Source: Mycolicibacter heraklionensis (GTDB lineage: Bacteria > Actinomycetota > Actinomycetes > Mycobacteriales > Mycobacteriaceae). From it: a DNA stretch of 64,000 bases. Every line of letters begins with the position of its first letter. Positions within the stretch are counted from its first letter, which is position 1. The notes below the pieces were generated by a model that made no database searches, was not told where the DNA came from, and saw only the letters and a program-made list of their open reading frames with translations. Location of the stretch: NCBI RefSeq assembly GCF_001021505.1, contig NZ_LDPO01000016.1, positions 62,001 through 126,000 on the forward strand, written 5' to 3'. Below, in pieces: positions 45,378 to 54,648 of the stretch. The translations under genes and the position numbers were made by a program.

Positions 45378-46646
45378 GTGAACCGAGCAATCATGATGCG
45401 TATCGCGGCATGCGCAGTCATGGGCCTCGGCGCCGCCCTGATGGTCGCGGCACTGTTGCTGTCCACCTACACCGCGGGAAAGATCGCCAAGATCCCGCTC
45501 GACATCGATGTCACGCTGATCGGCAACGGCAGCGGCGCCGCGTTGGACCCGGAGTCCCTGGGCAGTGAGCACGCCGTCGTCGACCAGGACGTGCCGCTGG
45601 TGTCCCAGCAACAGATCGGAGTCGAGTCGCCCGCCAATGCCGACGTGGTGACCCTGCAGGTCGGCTCGTCGCTGCGGCGCGCGGACCGGCAGAAGGACAC
45701 CGGGCTGCTGCTGGCCATCGTCGACACCGTCACCCTGAATCGCACGACCGCCGAGGCGATTTCGGACGACACCCACCCGGGTGGCTCGGTGCAGCGACCG
45801 CGCAACTTTGAGGACGAAAGCCCGCCCACCAACATCGCCCTGCCGCACGAGGGACTGTCCTACCGGTTCCCCTTCGACACCAAGAAGCAGTCCTACCAGT
45901 ACTTCGACCCGATCGCGCAGAAGGCCTACGAAGCCAACTACGAGGGGGAGGACGACGTCAACGGGCTGACCACCTACCGGTTCGTCCAGAACGTCGGCTA
46001 CGACGGCGACGGCAGCCTGGCCGAGCCGGTGCGTTACCCGTCGCTGTACGGCCACGACGAAGACGGTGAGATCACCGCGCCCGCCCGGCTCTGGAACATC
46101 GAAGGCGCCGACCCCGACGAGAACGTCACGATGACGCGGTACTACGCGGCGCAGCGCACGATGTGGGTCGACCCCGTCTCGGGCACCATCGTCAAGTCGA
46201 AGGTGCACGCCAACCACTACTACGCCCGGGACCCGCTCAAGCCGGAGATCGCACTGGCCGACTACACGGTGACCAGCTCCGAGGAGACCATCGAAGCGCA
46301 GGTCAATGCGGCCCGCAACGAGCGCGACCGGGTGGCGCTGTGGTCCCGGGTGCTGCCGATCACCTTCACCGCAGCGGGGTTGATCTGCTTGATCGGCGGC
46401 GTCCTGGCCGGCTGGTTCAGCCTGCCGGCCGAGGCCGCGTTGGGGCGGCGGGGCCGGGACGGTTCCGACGGTGGGTTCTTCGGTGGGTTCGCGCCCAAGG
46501 CGCCGACGACCGAGCAGCCTTCCGGAGCCGAGGCCGAGACCGAGAAGCTGCCGACCCAACGTCCCCAGCTGGACCGCCCGTCGGGGCCCCCAGAGCCGAG
46601 CCCCCCGGAGCGCGGCACCCCGGATTCGGCTCCCGACCAGCCGTAG
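45378..46646 (+). CDS. DUF3068 membrane-anchored protein (Rv0227c-like)
   Basis: Protein of 422 residues: N-terminal membrane segment (about 10-32), a large extracytoplasmic domain, a second membrane segment (about 330-352), and an acidic, Pro-rich C-terminal tail. GTG start with AAGGAGG ten bases upstream. It resembles the porin PorA-family DUF3068 group. Function unknown; Rv0227c is reported as essential. It leads into the next gene with a seven-base gap. Confidence 0.88.
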   Translation: MNRAIMMRIAACAVMGLGAALMVAALLLSTYTAGKIAKIPLDIDVTLIGNGSGAALDPESLGSEHAVVDQDVPLVSQQQIGVESPANADVVTLQVGSSLRRADRQKDTGLLLAIVDTVTLNRTTAEAISDDTHPGGSVQRPRNFEDESPPTNIALPHEGLSYRFPFDTKKQSYQYFDPIAQKAYEANYEGEDDVNGLTTYRFVQNVGYDGDGSLAEPVRYPSLYGHDEDGEITAPARLWNIEGADPDENVTMTRYYAAQRTMWVDPVSGTIVKSKVHANHYYARDPLKPEIALADYTVTSSEETIEAQVNAARNERDRVALWSRVLPITFTAAGLICLIGGVLAGWFSLPAEAALGRRGRDGSDGGFFGGFAPKAPTTEQPSGAEAETEKLPTQRPQLDRPSGPPEPSPPERGTPDSAPDQP

Positions 46647-46653
46647 TTTCCCC

Positions 46654-48357
46654 GTGGTGCGAGCCAGGCGCGCGATCGCGCCGTGCTATGCACTCGGGCT
46701 GACGCTGCTCATCCTGGCGCCGTTGCTGCGTCCGGGTTATCTGCTGTTGCGAGACGCGGTTTCGACGCCGCGGTCCTATCTGACCGAGACCGCCCTCGGG
46801 CTCGGTGAGGCATCGCCGCGAGCGGTGCCGCAGGACTTCGCGGTGGCACTGGCATCGCGGCTGATCGACGGCGGCACCGTGGTCAAGGCGCTGCTGTTCG
46901 CGGGGCTGTGGCTGGCCGGATGCGGTGCGGCACGACTGGTGGCGATCGTGCTGCCGGAGGCCGGGCTGCCCGGTCAGCTGGTGGCGATCACCGTGGCGAT
47001 CTGGAATCCCTATGTGGCCGAGCGGCTGCTGCAGGGGCATTGGAGCCTGCTGGTCGGGTACGGCTGCCTGCCGTGGGTGGCGGCGGCGATGCTGGGGTTG
47101 CGCGCCGGCGCAACCGGGTCCATGCGGCTGTTCGGCCTGGTGTTCTTTCTGGCGCTGGCCGGCTTGACCCCCACCGGGCTGCTGCTGGCGGCGGTGGTGG
47201 CACTGGTGTGTGTCGCGGCGCCCGGATCCGGGCCGCCGCGATGGTGGTGCGCGGCGAGCGCGGTGGCGATCGCAGCGACCGCCGCGCTGCCTTGGCTGAT
47301 GGCGGTGGTGCTGAGCCCGGGATCCGCACAGGGCGAATCGGCCGGGGTGACGGCATTCGCGGCCCGCGCCGAGCCGGGCCTGGGCACCCTGGGCAGCCTC
47401 GCCGGGCTCGGCGGGATCTGGAACGCCGAGGCGGTACCCGGTTCGCGCCGAACCGTGTTTGCGCTCCTGGCGACGGCGGTGTTCCTCGGGGTGCTGGGGC
47501 TGGGATGGGCGTCGGTGCGAGACCTGCCTGCGGTGCGTCCGCTGCTGATCCTGGCGGGCTCGACGGTGCTGGCGTTCACCCTGTTGGCTACCGGGCCGGG
47601 GCTCGCGCTGCTGCGCTGGGCGACGGAGATCGCACCTGGGCTCGGGGTGCTGCGCGACGGGCAGAAGTGGGTGGCCCTGGCGGTGCCGGGCTACTTGCTG
47701 GCCGGCGCCGGGGCGGTCGTGGGGTTGCGGGACCGGTTGCCGCCCGCGCGTGCGGCGCTGGTGTGCTGCGTCGCGCTGATCGTCGTGCTACCCGACCTGG
47801 CCGCCGGAGTGGCCGGGCGGGTCACGCCGGTGCACTACCCGCCCGGCTGGGCGGCGGTGGCGGCCAAGATCAACGCCGACCCGCGCCCGGTGGCCGTGCT
47901 GCCGGCCGACGCCATGCGTCACTTCCCCTGGGCGGGGCCGGCGCCGGTGCTCGATCCGCTGCCCCGGTGGGTGCGCGCCGAGGTGCTCACCACCGGCGAC
48001 CTGACCGTCGGCGGGCAGGCGGTGCCCGGGGAGGGGACTCACGCCCGCGAGGTGCAGGAGGCGCTGTTGTCCGGGGCTGAGCCGGCCACCCTCGGCGTCA
48101 AAGGTGTGGGCTGGGTGGTCAAGGAATCTGATGTAGACGGCGAAATAGGTTCTGCAACAAAAACTCTGACCCGGCTGCCCGTCACCTACCGAGATCCCGA
48201 CCTGACTCTCTACCGGGTCGGCGGCCGCGCGCCGAAGGCTTCGGCCGGGTCGCGCCGGGCCGCGATGGTTGCCCACCTGGCGTGGCTGGCCATGCTGGTC
48301 GTGGGCGCTGGAGGTCTGGCGGCGCCGTCGATCCGACGATGCAAGGCCGTGCGTTAG
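46654..48357 (+). CDS. Polytopic membrane protein (Rv0226c-like)
   Basis: Protein of 567 residues with about twelve hydrophobic segments and a long extracytoplasmic loop toward the C-terminus. It has the look of a GT-C-type or flippase-like envelope protein, but no definitive motif is visible. GTG at 46654, seven bases after the DUF3068 stop, so co-translation is likely. The 3' end overlaps the convergent DCC-family gene by four bases. Confidence 0.85.
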   Translation: MVRARRAIAPCYALGLTLLILAPLLRPGYLLLRDAVSTPRSYLTETALGLGEASPRAVPQDFAVALASRLIDGGTVVKALLFAGLWLAGCGAARLVAIVLPEAGLPGQLVAITVAIWNPYVAERLLQGHWSLLVGYGCLPWVAAAMLGLRAGATGSMRLFGLVFFLALAGLTPTGLLLAAVVALVCVAAPGSGPPRWWCAASAVAIAATAALPWLMAVVLSPGSAQGESAGVTAFAARAEPGLGTLGSLAGLGGIWNAEAVPGSRRTVFALLATAVFLGVLGLGWASVRDLPAVRPLLILAGSTVLAFTLLATGPGLALLRWATEIAPGLGVLRDGQKWVALAVPGYLLAGAGAVVGLRDRLPPARAALVCCVALIVVLPDLAAGVAGRVTPVHYPPGWAAVAAKINADPRPVAVLPADAMRHFPWAGPAPVLDPLPRWVRAEVLTTGDLTVGGQAVPGEGTHAREVQEALLSGAEPATLGVKGVGWVVKESDVDGEIGSATKTLTRLPVTYRDPDLTLYRVGGRAPKASAGSRRAAMVAHLAWLAMLVVGAGGLAAPSIRRCKAVR

Positions 48358-48779
48358 GCGTCCAGGAAGCGGGCGCGCACCCCGGGCCCCGGGATCGGGC
48401 AGGTGTCGTGCCGACCGCCCAACCGATAACGCACGGCGGCGAAGCGGTCGTAGAGCCAGTCACGCAGTCCTGCCGGGATGATGCGGGCCGCGAGCAGCAG
48501 CCGGAAGGGGCCACCCAGATAACTCAGCACCCGCAGCGCCGCCGCCGATCGAACATCGATGTGCTCGTCGGGCCGGCCGGGGTTCGCCACGAAGACCATC
48601 GAGTCAACATCCCGCAGCTCCGGATGGCGCTCGATGATCGCGCGAGCGAAGTCACTTTCCAGTGCCGCGAATCGCAGGGTGCCGCGCCGGTCGAACCGCA
48701 GAATGCTCTGCACCGACCGATTGCAGATTCCGCAGACGCCGTCGTAGAGCAGGACGGGAGCTGAGTGGTCGTCGCTCAC
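48354..48779 (-). CDS. DCC-family (DUF393) thiol-disulfide oxidoreductase-like protein
   Basis: Protein of 141 residues with the diagnostic N-terminal LLYDGVCGICNRSV, whose D-x-x-C-x-x-C pattern defines the family. GTG at 48779 with GGAGG upstream. Function not established; the CxxC suggests redox activity. It faces the amidase gene divergently. Confidence 0.86.
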   Translation of the reverse strand: MSDDHSAPVLLYDGVCGICNRSVQSILRFDRRGTLRFAALESDFARAIIERHPELRDVDSMVFVANPGRPDEHIDVRSAAALRVLSYLGGPFRLLLAARIIPAGLRDWLYDRFAAVRYRLGGRHDTCPIPGPGVRARFLDA

Positions 48780-48887
48780 CGGTGCACCTCCACGTGTCTG
48801 CACAACCTCGTTGTCCAGTATGGAGCAGTGCGCTACCCGGTAGGAAGCTGACGTCGACGGAGGACTGCCAGGCGATAAAGTCTCGAC

Positions 48888-50219
48888 GTGGAGTTCACCG
48901 CGACCGAGATTGCGGCCGCAGTTCAGAGCGGCATGCTGACGGCCCGAGCCGCCACACAGCAAGCGCTGCACCGGATCGAGCAAACCCAGCCGGCCTTCAA
49001 CGCGTGGCAGGTGATCCGCAACGACGCTGCACTGGCTGAGGCGGACGCGATCGATGCCCGCGACGATCGCGGGTCGCTTCCGTTGGCGGGCGTTCCGATT
49101 GCCATCAAGGACAACATCGCGGTAGCCGGGGAACCGATGCGGGACGGCTCGCCGGCCACCAGCGCGGCGCCTCAACCAACCGACCACGAGGTCGTTCGTC
49201 GACTCCGCGCGGCAGGGGCCGTGATCGTCGGGCTGACGCGCGTGCCTGAGCTCTGCATCTGGGGCGCAACCGATTCGGCCTTCGGCGTCACCCGCAATCC
49301 CTGGAATCCGGAGCGGACGCCGGGTGGCTCGTCCGGGGGATCTGCGGCCGCGGTCGCATCCGGAGCGGTGCCCCTCGCCCACGGGAACGACGGCATGGGC
49401 TCGATTCGGATCCCGGCCGCATGCTGCGGGTTGGTTGGCCTCAAGCCTGGTCGCGGCGTGGTGCCGGTCGGCGAGGCGCACACATCCTGGGGAGGGATGT
49501 CGGAGAACGGACCGCTCGCGACCACGGTCGACGATGCCGCGCTGATGTTCTCGGTCATGGCCGACGACCCCGATGCCGCGACGCTGATCCAGCCGCCCAC
49601 TCTGCGGATCGCCGTGTCGACGTCGGCCCCCAGTCCCGCGACGCCGGTGGCACGCGGTTGGGCCGAGGCGGTCCATCGGACTGCCGATCTTCTTCGCGGT
49701 AGCCACCTCATTCGGTCCGCGACCCCGCGTTACCCGGCCACGCTGATGAGCACGACCGCGCTGGCGTTGTGGACGGCGGGAGCTGCGGCCGATGCACACG
49801 CCTCGACGAACGTCTCCTTGTTGGAGCGCCGCAACCGCATCCACGTGTGGATCGGAGACGCCGTCGAGAAGCGGAGACTTTCGAGCCCCCGGGGCCGCGA
49901 GGTGTGGCGGGAACGCGCGTTCGACTTCTTCGCCGACACCGACGTCTTGGTCACGCCGACGCTGGCTCAACCGCCGATCAGATCACGGCGTTGGGCCGAA
50001 CGGGGCTGGCTCACCTCGCTGGTCGCCAACGCTCGCTACGCCCCGTTCGCGGCACCGTGGAACATGATCGGTTGGCCCGCGATGAACGTGCCGGCCGGAC
50101 TCGATCGCCGCGGCCTGCCGGTCGGCGTGCAGTTGGTCGGCAAACCCGGGTCGGAGCGGACCTTGCTGGGCCTTGCCGCTCAAATCCAGCAGCTCCAACC
50201 CTGGCCGCGCACTGCGTAG
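48888..50219 (+). CDS. Amidase (amidase-signature family)
   Basis: Protein of 443 residues. The Ser-cisSer-Lys triad is visible: Lys74 in IAIKDN, Ser148 in PGGSSGGS, and Ser172 in GMGSIRIPA. It hydrolyses an amide; the substrate is unknown. The usual DGGGSIR motif reads DGMGSIR. GTG start. It converges on the Rv0225-like glycosyltransferase and is not part of the M. tuberculosis order, so it is probably an insertion in this lineage. Confidence 0.9.
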   Translation: MEFTATEIAAAVQSGMLTARAATQQALHRIEQTQPAFNAWQVIRNDAALAEADAIDARDDRGSLPLAGVPIAIKDNIAVAGEPMRDGSPATSAAPQPTDHEVVRRLRAAGAVIVGLTRVPELCIWGATDSAFGVTRNPWNPERTPGGSSGGSAAAVASGAVPLAHGNDGMGSIRIPAACCGLVGLKPGRGVVPVGEAHTSWGGMSENGPLATTVDDAALMFSVMADDPDAATLIQPPTLRIAVSTSAPSPATPVARGWAEAVHRTADLLRGSHLIRSATPRYPATLMSTTALALWTAGAAADAHASTNVSLLERRNRIHVWIGDAVEKRRLSSPRGREVWRERAFDFFADTDVLVTPTLAQPPIRSRRWAERGWLTSLVANARYAPFAAPWNMIGWPAMNVPAGLDRRGLPVGVQLVGKPGSERTLLGLAAQIQQLQPWPRTA

Positions 50220-50231
50220 GGAGCCGGCTGC

Positions 50232-51386
50232 TCAGACCACGCCGCTGACATAGCGACGTTCGCGGACGGCCGCCAGCACGGTATGCAAGCCCTCGGCGCT
50301 TTGCCGCCAGGAGAATTCGGCGCTGCGGGCCTGCGCCTTGGCGCCGAGCTGCTCGCGCAGCACCGCGTCCGCCAGCAACTGATGGAGTTGCTCGACCAGC
50401 TCGTCGCGGTCATCGACCAATATCCCGGTGACCCCGTCGACGATCGAGTCGGACAGCCCGCCGGAGGCCCGGTAGCCGATGGTCGGCACGCCGTGCTGGC
50501 CCGCCTCGATGACGGCCAAGCCCCAGCCCTCCTTGCGGGACGGCAACACGTGTACCCAAGCCTGGTGCACCAGTTCGTGCTTGGTGACCTCGTCGACGTG
50601 GCCGTGGAAGGTGACCGCGCCGGTGATCCCCAGCTCCGCGGCGTGCTCCACCAGCCGGTCGCTCCACCAACCGCCACCGATGACATCGAGGTGCAGACCG
50701 GGCACCCGGGCGCGCAGTGCCGCAACCGCGTCCAGCGCGTCCTCGATCTGTTTATGCGGCACCAGGCGGGACAGCACCACCACCCGCGGTGTCGGCGAGC
50801 GAGGGTGCGTCAGCGTCGCCGGTGGTGCCTCATCGAGGCCGTTGCGCACCACCGCGATGCGCTCGGGGCCCACTCCGAGCTCGATCAGGTCGCGCACCGA
50901 GGGCAATGACACCGTCAGGTATTGGTTGCGCCGGTTCAGCCACGGCGACAGCCTCGACTCCACCAGCCAGCCGATCCGGCTCAGCACCGGCCCGGCCACC
51001 GGCCACTGCTCGCGGTGGCAGTGGTGCACCAGCACCGCGACCCGCCGCCCGTAGGCGAGCCGGGCCAGGAACGGCAACCCGTTCTGGGTGTCGATCACCG
51101 CGTCGGGCCGCACCCGCCGCAGCTGGCCGAGGCCGAACCGGGCCGCCACCATGGCCGCCCCCGCCCATAGGTACACGGTGTAGGGCCCGCCGCGCCGGTT
51201 GATGTGCACCCCGTCGACGACCTCGTGTTTGGGCGCGCCCGGGTAACGGGCGGTGCGCAGCGTCACCGCCACGCCGGCGGCGGCCAGCTCGGCGCCGATC
51301 CGCTGCAGGTAGGTCTCGCTGCCGCCGCCCTGCGGATGCCCGGTGTCACGCCAGCACAGCAGCAGGACCGAGCGGACAGCAGACAC
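50232..51386 (-). CDS. Family 4 glycosyltransferase (Rv0225-like)
   Basis: Protein of 384 residues, the length of Rv0225. GT-B fold: N-terminal GGGSETYLQRIGAEL and C-terminal donor site EGWGLAVIEAGQHGVPTIG. It transfers a sugar from a nucleotide donor; acceptor unknown, probably an envelope glycoconjugate. I chose the GTG at 51386 (SAVRSVLLLCW). Divergent from the methyltransferase gene. Confidence 0.9.
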   Translation of the reverse strand: MSAVRSVLLLCWRDTGHPQGGGSETYLQRIGAELAAAGVAVTLRTARYPGAPKHEVVDGVHINRRGGPYTVYLWAGAAMVAARFGLGQLRRVRPDAVIDTQNGLPFLARLAYGRRVAVLVHHCHREQWPVAGPVLSRIGWLVESRLSPWLNRRNQYLTVSLPSVRDLIELGVGPERIAVVRNGLDEAPPATLTHPRSPTPRVVVLSRLVPHKQIEDALDAVAALRARVPGLHLDVIGGGWWSDRLVEHAAELGITGAVTFHGHVDEVTKHELVHQAWVHVLPSRKEGWGLAVIEAGQHGVPTIGYRASGGLSDSIVDGVTGILVDDRDELVEQLHQLLADAVLREQLGAKAQARSAEFSWRQSAEGLHTVLAAVRERRYVSGVV

Positions 51387-51497
51387 GCCGACCAGGGTAG
51401 TCGGCCGGTTCCCCACCCCGCCGAGCGTGAAGCCAGCTGCACGTTCGGCCCCCGGCGTGCGGCCACCGTCACGTTGGCCGAGATCTAGGCTGGCTCG

Positions 51498-52268
51498 GTG
51501 GCTGCCACCGAGAAGTTCGCGCGACGCGCGACGCTGGCCCGTTCGGTGCGCCTGCTGTCCCAGTTCCGCTATGAGCAGACCGCGCCGGCCCGGTTCTACG
51601 GTGCGCTGGCCGACGACACCGCCGCCATGGTCATCGAGCTGTGGCGGGGGGTGTGCGGCGACGATCCGGCCGGCAGGACCCTGCTCGACGTCGGTGGCGG
51701 GCCGGGCTACTTCGCCACCGCGTTCGCCGACGCCGGGCTGCGCTATATCGGTGTGGAACCCGACCCCGGCGAAGTCCACGCGATGCATGCGGCCCGGCCC
51801 TCGGACGCGACGGGCAGCTTCGTGCGGGCCTCCGGGATGGCCCTGCCGTTCGCCGACGCGAGCGTGGACATCTGCCTGTCGTCCAACGTCGCCGAGCACG
51901 TGCCGCGGCCCTGGCAGCTGGGCAACGAGATGCTGCGGGTCACCCGGCCCGGCGGGCTGGCGGTGCTGTCCTACACGGTGTGGCTGGGTCCGTTCGGCGG
52001 CCACGAGATGGGGCTGACGCACTATCTGGGCGGCCGGCGCGCCGCCGCGCGCTACACCCGCCGGCACGGCCACCCGCCGAAGAACAACTACGGCTCGTCA
52101 TTGTTCGCAGTGTCGGCCGCCGAGGGCCTGGACTGGGCCCGTCACACCGGCGCCCTGGTCGCGGCTTTTCCCCGTTATCACCCGCGATGGGCGTGGTCGA
52201 TGACGAAGGTGCCGGGCATTCGCGAGTTCGGTGTGAGCAATCTGGTGCTGGTGCTACAACCGGGCTGA
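51498..52268 (+). CDS. SAM-dependent methyltransferase (Rv0224c-like)
   Basis: Protein of 256 residues of the class I methyltransferase family; SAM-binding LLDVGGGPGYF and the NVAEHVPRP segment are visible. GTG start. It is divergent from the glycosyltransferase and 54 bp upstream of the aldehyde dehydrogenase. Substrate unknown. Confidence 0.88.
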   Translation: MAATEKFARRATLARSVRLLSQFRYEQTAPARFYGALADDTAAMVIELWRGVCGDDPAGRTLLDVGGGPGYFATAFADAGLRYIGVEPDPGEVHAMHAARPSDATGSFVRASGMALPFADASVDICLSSNVAEHVPRPWQLGNEMLRVTRPGGLAVLSYTVWLGPFGGHEMGLTHYLGGRRAAARYTRRHGHPPKNNYGSSLFAVSAAEGLDWARHTGALVAAFPRYHPRWAWSMTKVPGIREFGVSNLVLVLQPG

Positions 52269-52277
52269 TGGATTGAC

Positions 52278-52291
52278 TGCAACGTGTTCTA
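52278..52291. promoter_or_regulatory. KstR-type operator upstream of the aldehyde dehydrogenase
   Basis: TGCAACGTGTTCTA matches the KstR consensus TnnAACnnGTTnnA at every fixed position. It ends 31 bp before the aldehyde dehydrogenase start. KstR represses sterol-catabolism genes in mycobacteria; binding here is inferred. Confidence 0.6.
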
Positions 52292-52322
52292 ATCCGCCCG
52301 CCGGCTAGGTAGGGTGGCGCCC

Positions 52323-53795
52323 ATGACCGACTCCAGCATCACCGAATACGACACCCTCTTCATCGGCGGCAAGTGGACCGCTCCGTCCACCGATCGGGTG
52401 ATCGAGGTTCACAACCCGGCGACCGGCGAGTATGTCGGCAAGGTGCCGCTGGCTGCCAAGGCCGATGTGGATGCGGCGGTGGCCGCCGCGCGCACCGCGT
52501 TTGACTCCGGGCCCTGGCCGTCGACCCCGCCGGCCGAGCGGGCCGCGGTGATCGCCGCCGCGATCAAGCTCATGGAAGAGCGCAAGGACCAGTTCACCCG
52601 GCTGCTGGGCGCCGAGACCGGCCAGCCCCCGCTGGGCGTCGAAACCATGCACTGGATGAGCTCCATCGGGGCGCTGAACTTCTTCGCCGGCCCCGCCGTC
52701 GACGAGGTCAGCTGGGAAGAGGTCCGCACCGGCGCCTACGGCCAGACGATCGTGCGCCGCGAACCGATCGGCGTGGTCGGTGCGATCGTGGCGTGGAACG
52801 TGCCGCTGTTCCTGGCGGTCAACAAGCTGGGTCCGGCCCTGCTGGCCGGCTGCACGGTGGTGCTCAAGCCTGCCGCCGAGACGCCGTTCAGCGCGAACCT
52901 GCTGGCGCAGACCTTCGCCGACGCAGGCTTGCCGGAGGGCGTGCTGTCGGTGGTGCCGGGCGGCGCCGAGACCGGCCAGGCGCTGACCTCCAACCCGGGC
53001 GTGGACATCTTCTCCTTCACCGGCAGCTCGGCCGTCGGCAAGGAGATCGGCAAGCGCGCCGCGGACCTGCTCAAGCCGTGCACGCTGGAACTCGGCGGCA
53101 AGTCGGCGTCCATCGTGCTCGAAGACGTCGACCTGGCGTCGGCGATCCCCATGCTGGTGTTCTCCGGGATCATGAACACCGGTCAGGCCTGTGTCGCCCA
53201 GACCCGCATCCTGGCCCCACGCTCGCGCTACGACGAGATCGTCGAGGCCGTCAAGAACTTCGTCACCGCGCTGCCGGTGGGCCTGCCGGATGACCCGGGC
53301 GCCCAGATCGGTGCGCTGATCAGCGAGAAGCAGCGCGAGCGGGTCGAGGGCTACATCGCCAAGGGCATCGAGGAAGGCGCCCGGCTGGTCTGCGGCGGCG
53401 GCCGGCCCGAGGGTCTGGACTCCGGCTTCTTCGTCGAGCCCACCGTGTTCGCCGACGTGGACAACTCCATGACGATCGCCCAGGAGGAGATCTTCGGGCC
53501 GGTGCTGTCGATCATCGCCTACGACACCGAGGACGACGCGGTCGCGATCGCCAACGACTCGATGTACGGGCTGGCCGGCAGCGTGTGGACCTCGGACGTG
53601 CCGCGCGGGATCGAGATCGCCAAGAAGATCCGGACCGGGACCTACGGAATCAACTGGTACGCCTTCGACCCGTGCTGCCCGTTCGGTGGCTACAAGAACT
53701 CCGGTATCGGCCGGGAGAACGGCAAAGAGGGCGTGGAGCACTTCACCCAGCAGAAGAGCGTGCTGATGCCGATGGGTTACACACTGGACGCCTGA
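52323..53795 (+). CDS. NAD(P)+-dependent aldehyde dehydrogenase (Rv0223c-like)
   Basis: Protein of 490 residues. Catalytic Cys in NTGQACVAQTRI and Glu in LELGGKSA; cofactor segment FTGSSAVGKEIG. I chose the ATG at 52323 (MTDSSITEYD) over a GTG at 52314. The KstR-type site upstream points to a role in sterol side-chain or aldehyde metabolism. Confidence 0.9.
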   Translation: MTDSSITEYDTLFIGGKWTAPSTDRVIEVHNPATGEYVGKVPLAAKADVDAAVAAARTAFDSGPWPSTPPAERAAVIAAAIKLMEERKDQFTRLLGAETGQPPLGVETMHWMSSIGALNFFAGPAVDEVSWEEVRTGAYGQTIVRREPIGVVGAIVAWNVPLFLAVNKLGPALLAGCTVVLKPAAETPFSANLLAQTFADAGLPEGVLSVVPGGAETGQALTSNPGVDIFSFTGSSAVGKEIGKRAADLLKPCTLELGGKSASIVLEDVDLASAIPMLVFSGIMNTGQACVAQTRILAPRSRYDEIVEAVKNFVTALPVGLPDDPGAQIGALISEKQRERVEGYIAKGIEEGARLVCGGGRPEGLDSGFFVEPTVFADVDNSMTIAQEEIFGPVLSIIAYDTEDDAVAIANDSMYGLAGSVWTSDVPRGIEIAKKIRTGTYGINWYAFDPCCPFGGYKNSGIGRENGKEGVEHFTQQKSVLMPMGYTLDA

Positions 53796-53820
53796 TCGGG
53801 CATCGCCCGGATCGGCTCAC

Positions 53821-53843
53821 CTTGCCGTTGCTGCAACGGTAAG
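53821..53843. repeat. Inverted repeat between the aldehyde dehydrogenase and the membrane protein gene
   Basis: Arms CTTGCCGTTG and CAACGGTAAG (one mismatch) around CTG. Located 25 bp after one stop and 17 bp before the next start, so it could be a terminator or an operator. Confidence 0.45.
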
Positions 53844-53860
53844 CCCCTATACTGCCGTGC

Positions 53861-54631
53861 GTGGGCGTGCTGCTGTGGTTTGCACCCTGGGCGGTGTACT
53901 GGGTGCTGGCGGGAAATACGCCGCCAGTGATCGCCGCGGCGGTGGCGCTGGTTGTTGCGTGCGCTGTTTGGGTGAGCAGCCGCGAGTCGCCGGCACGCCT
54001 GCTGGGCATCGGAGCCGTTGCGACGTTCGCGGTGCTGGCGGTACTGCCGCTGGCGTTCACCGGGGCGCAGCGCTGGGTCCTGGCGCTGAGTTTCGCCGGA
54101 CTGTTGGCGACGCTGCTCGCCGGCATGGCGCTGGGCAGACCCGTGGTGGAAGCCGTCGTCAAGGCGGATCTGCCGGCAGCGGTGGCGCAATCCGAGCTGG
54201 TCGGTCCCGTCGTGAATCGGGTGACGTGGACGTGGCTAGGCGCTTTGACGGCGATGCTCGCCTCGGCGGTGATCCCGCCGATCGCCCTGACCCATGCCGC
54301 GCTGCACAACACCCGTTGTCCGCTGATCTACCTGTGCTACTGGGTCATTCCGTTCGGGATCCTGGCCGCGGCGGTGATCGCCTCGCGCATCCTGTCGGAT
54401 CGCATGACCGCCGGCTTCGGCGACGCGGTGCGCAAGACGAGCTTCGTCGCCTTCGTCGACCTGGAGATCGACCAGCTGTACTACCTGGCCACCGAACACG
54501 CCAACCGTGAAGTCGGCCCCGGCGAAGAGGCCTACAACGTCACCGTCGGCACCAAGGGAACACCGCTGTCGGGCGACGACACCCGGGTGTCGTGGCCGTC
54601 CACCTACAAGGTTCGGCAACGGCGCAGCTGA
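53861..54631 (+). CDS. Hypothetical membrane protein
   Basis: Protein of 256 residues with about five hydrophobic segments and a polar C-terminal tail of about 60 residues. GTG start. No family recognised. It follows the aldehyde dehydrogenase by 65 bp on the same strand. Confidence 0.72.
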   Translation: MGVLLWFAPWAVYWVLAGNTPPVIAAAVALVVACAVWVSSRESPARLLGIGAVATFAVLAVLPLAFTGAQRWVLALSFAGLLATLLAGMALGRPVVEAVVKADLPAAVAQSELVGPVVNRVTWTWLGALTAMLASAVIPPIALTHAALHNTRCPLIYLCYWVIPFGILAAAVIASRILSDRMTAGFGDAVRKTSFVAFVDLEIDQLYYLATEHANREVGPGEEAYNVTVGTKGTPLSGDDTRVSWPSTYKVRQRRS

Positions 54632-54648
54632 GTCGGAGACGGCGCGGC

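Noticed and set aside
46908..48080. 390-codon frame overlapping the Rv0226c-like gene on the same strand
   Set aside because: Extremely Arg/Gly/Ala-rich, and the membrane protein in the other frame shows normal hydrophobic segments and a coupled start.
48780..49970. Long minus-strand extension of the DCC-family frame
   Set aside because: The frame runs to 49970 but the family N-terminus and a GGAGG ribosome-binding site place the start at 48779; the rest lies opposite the amidase.
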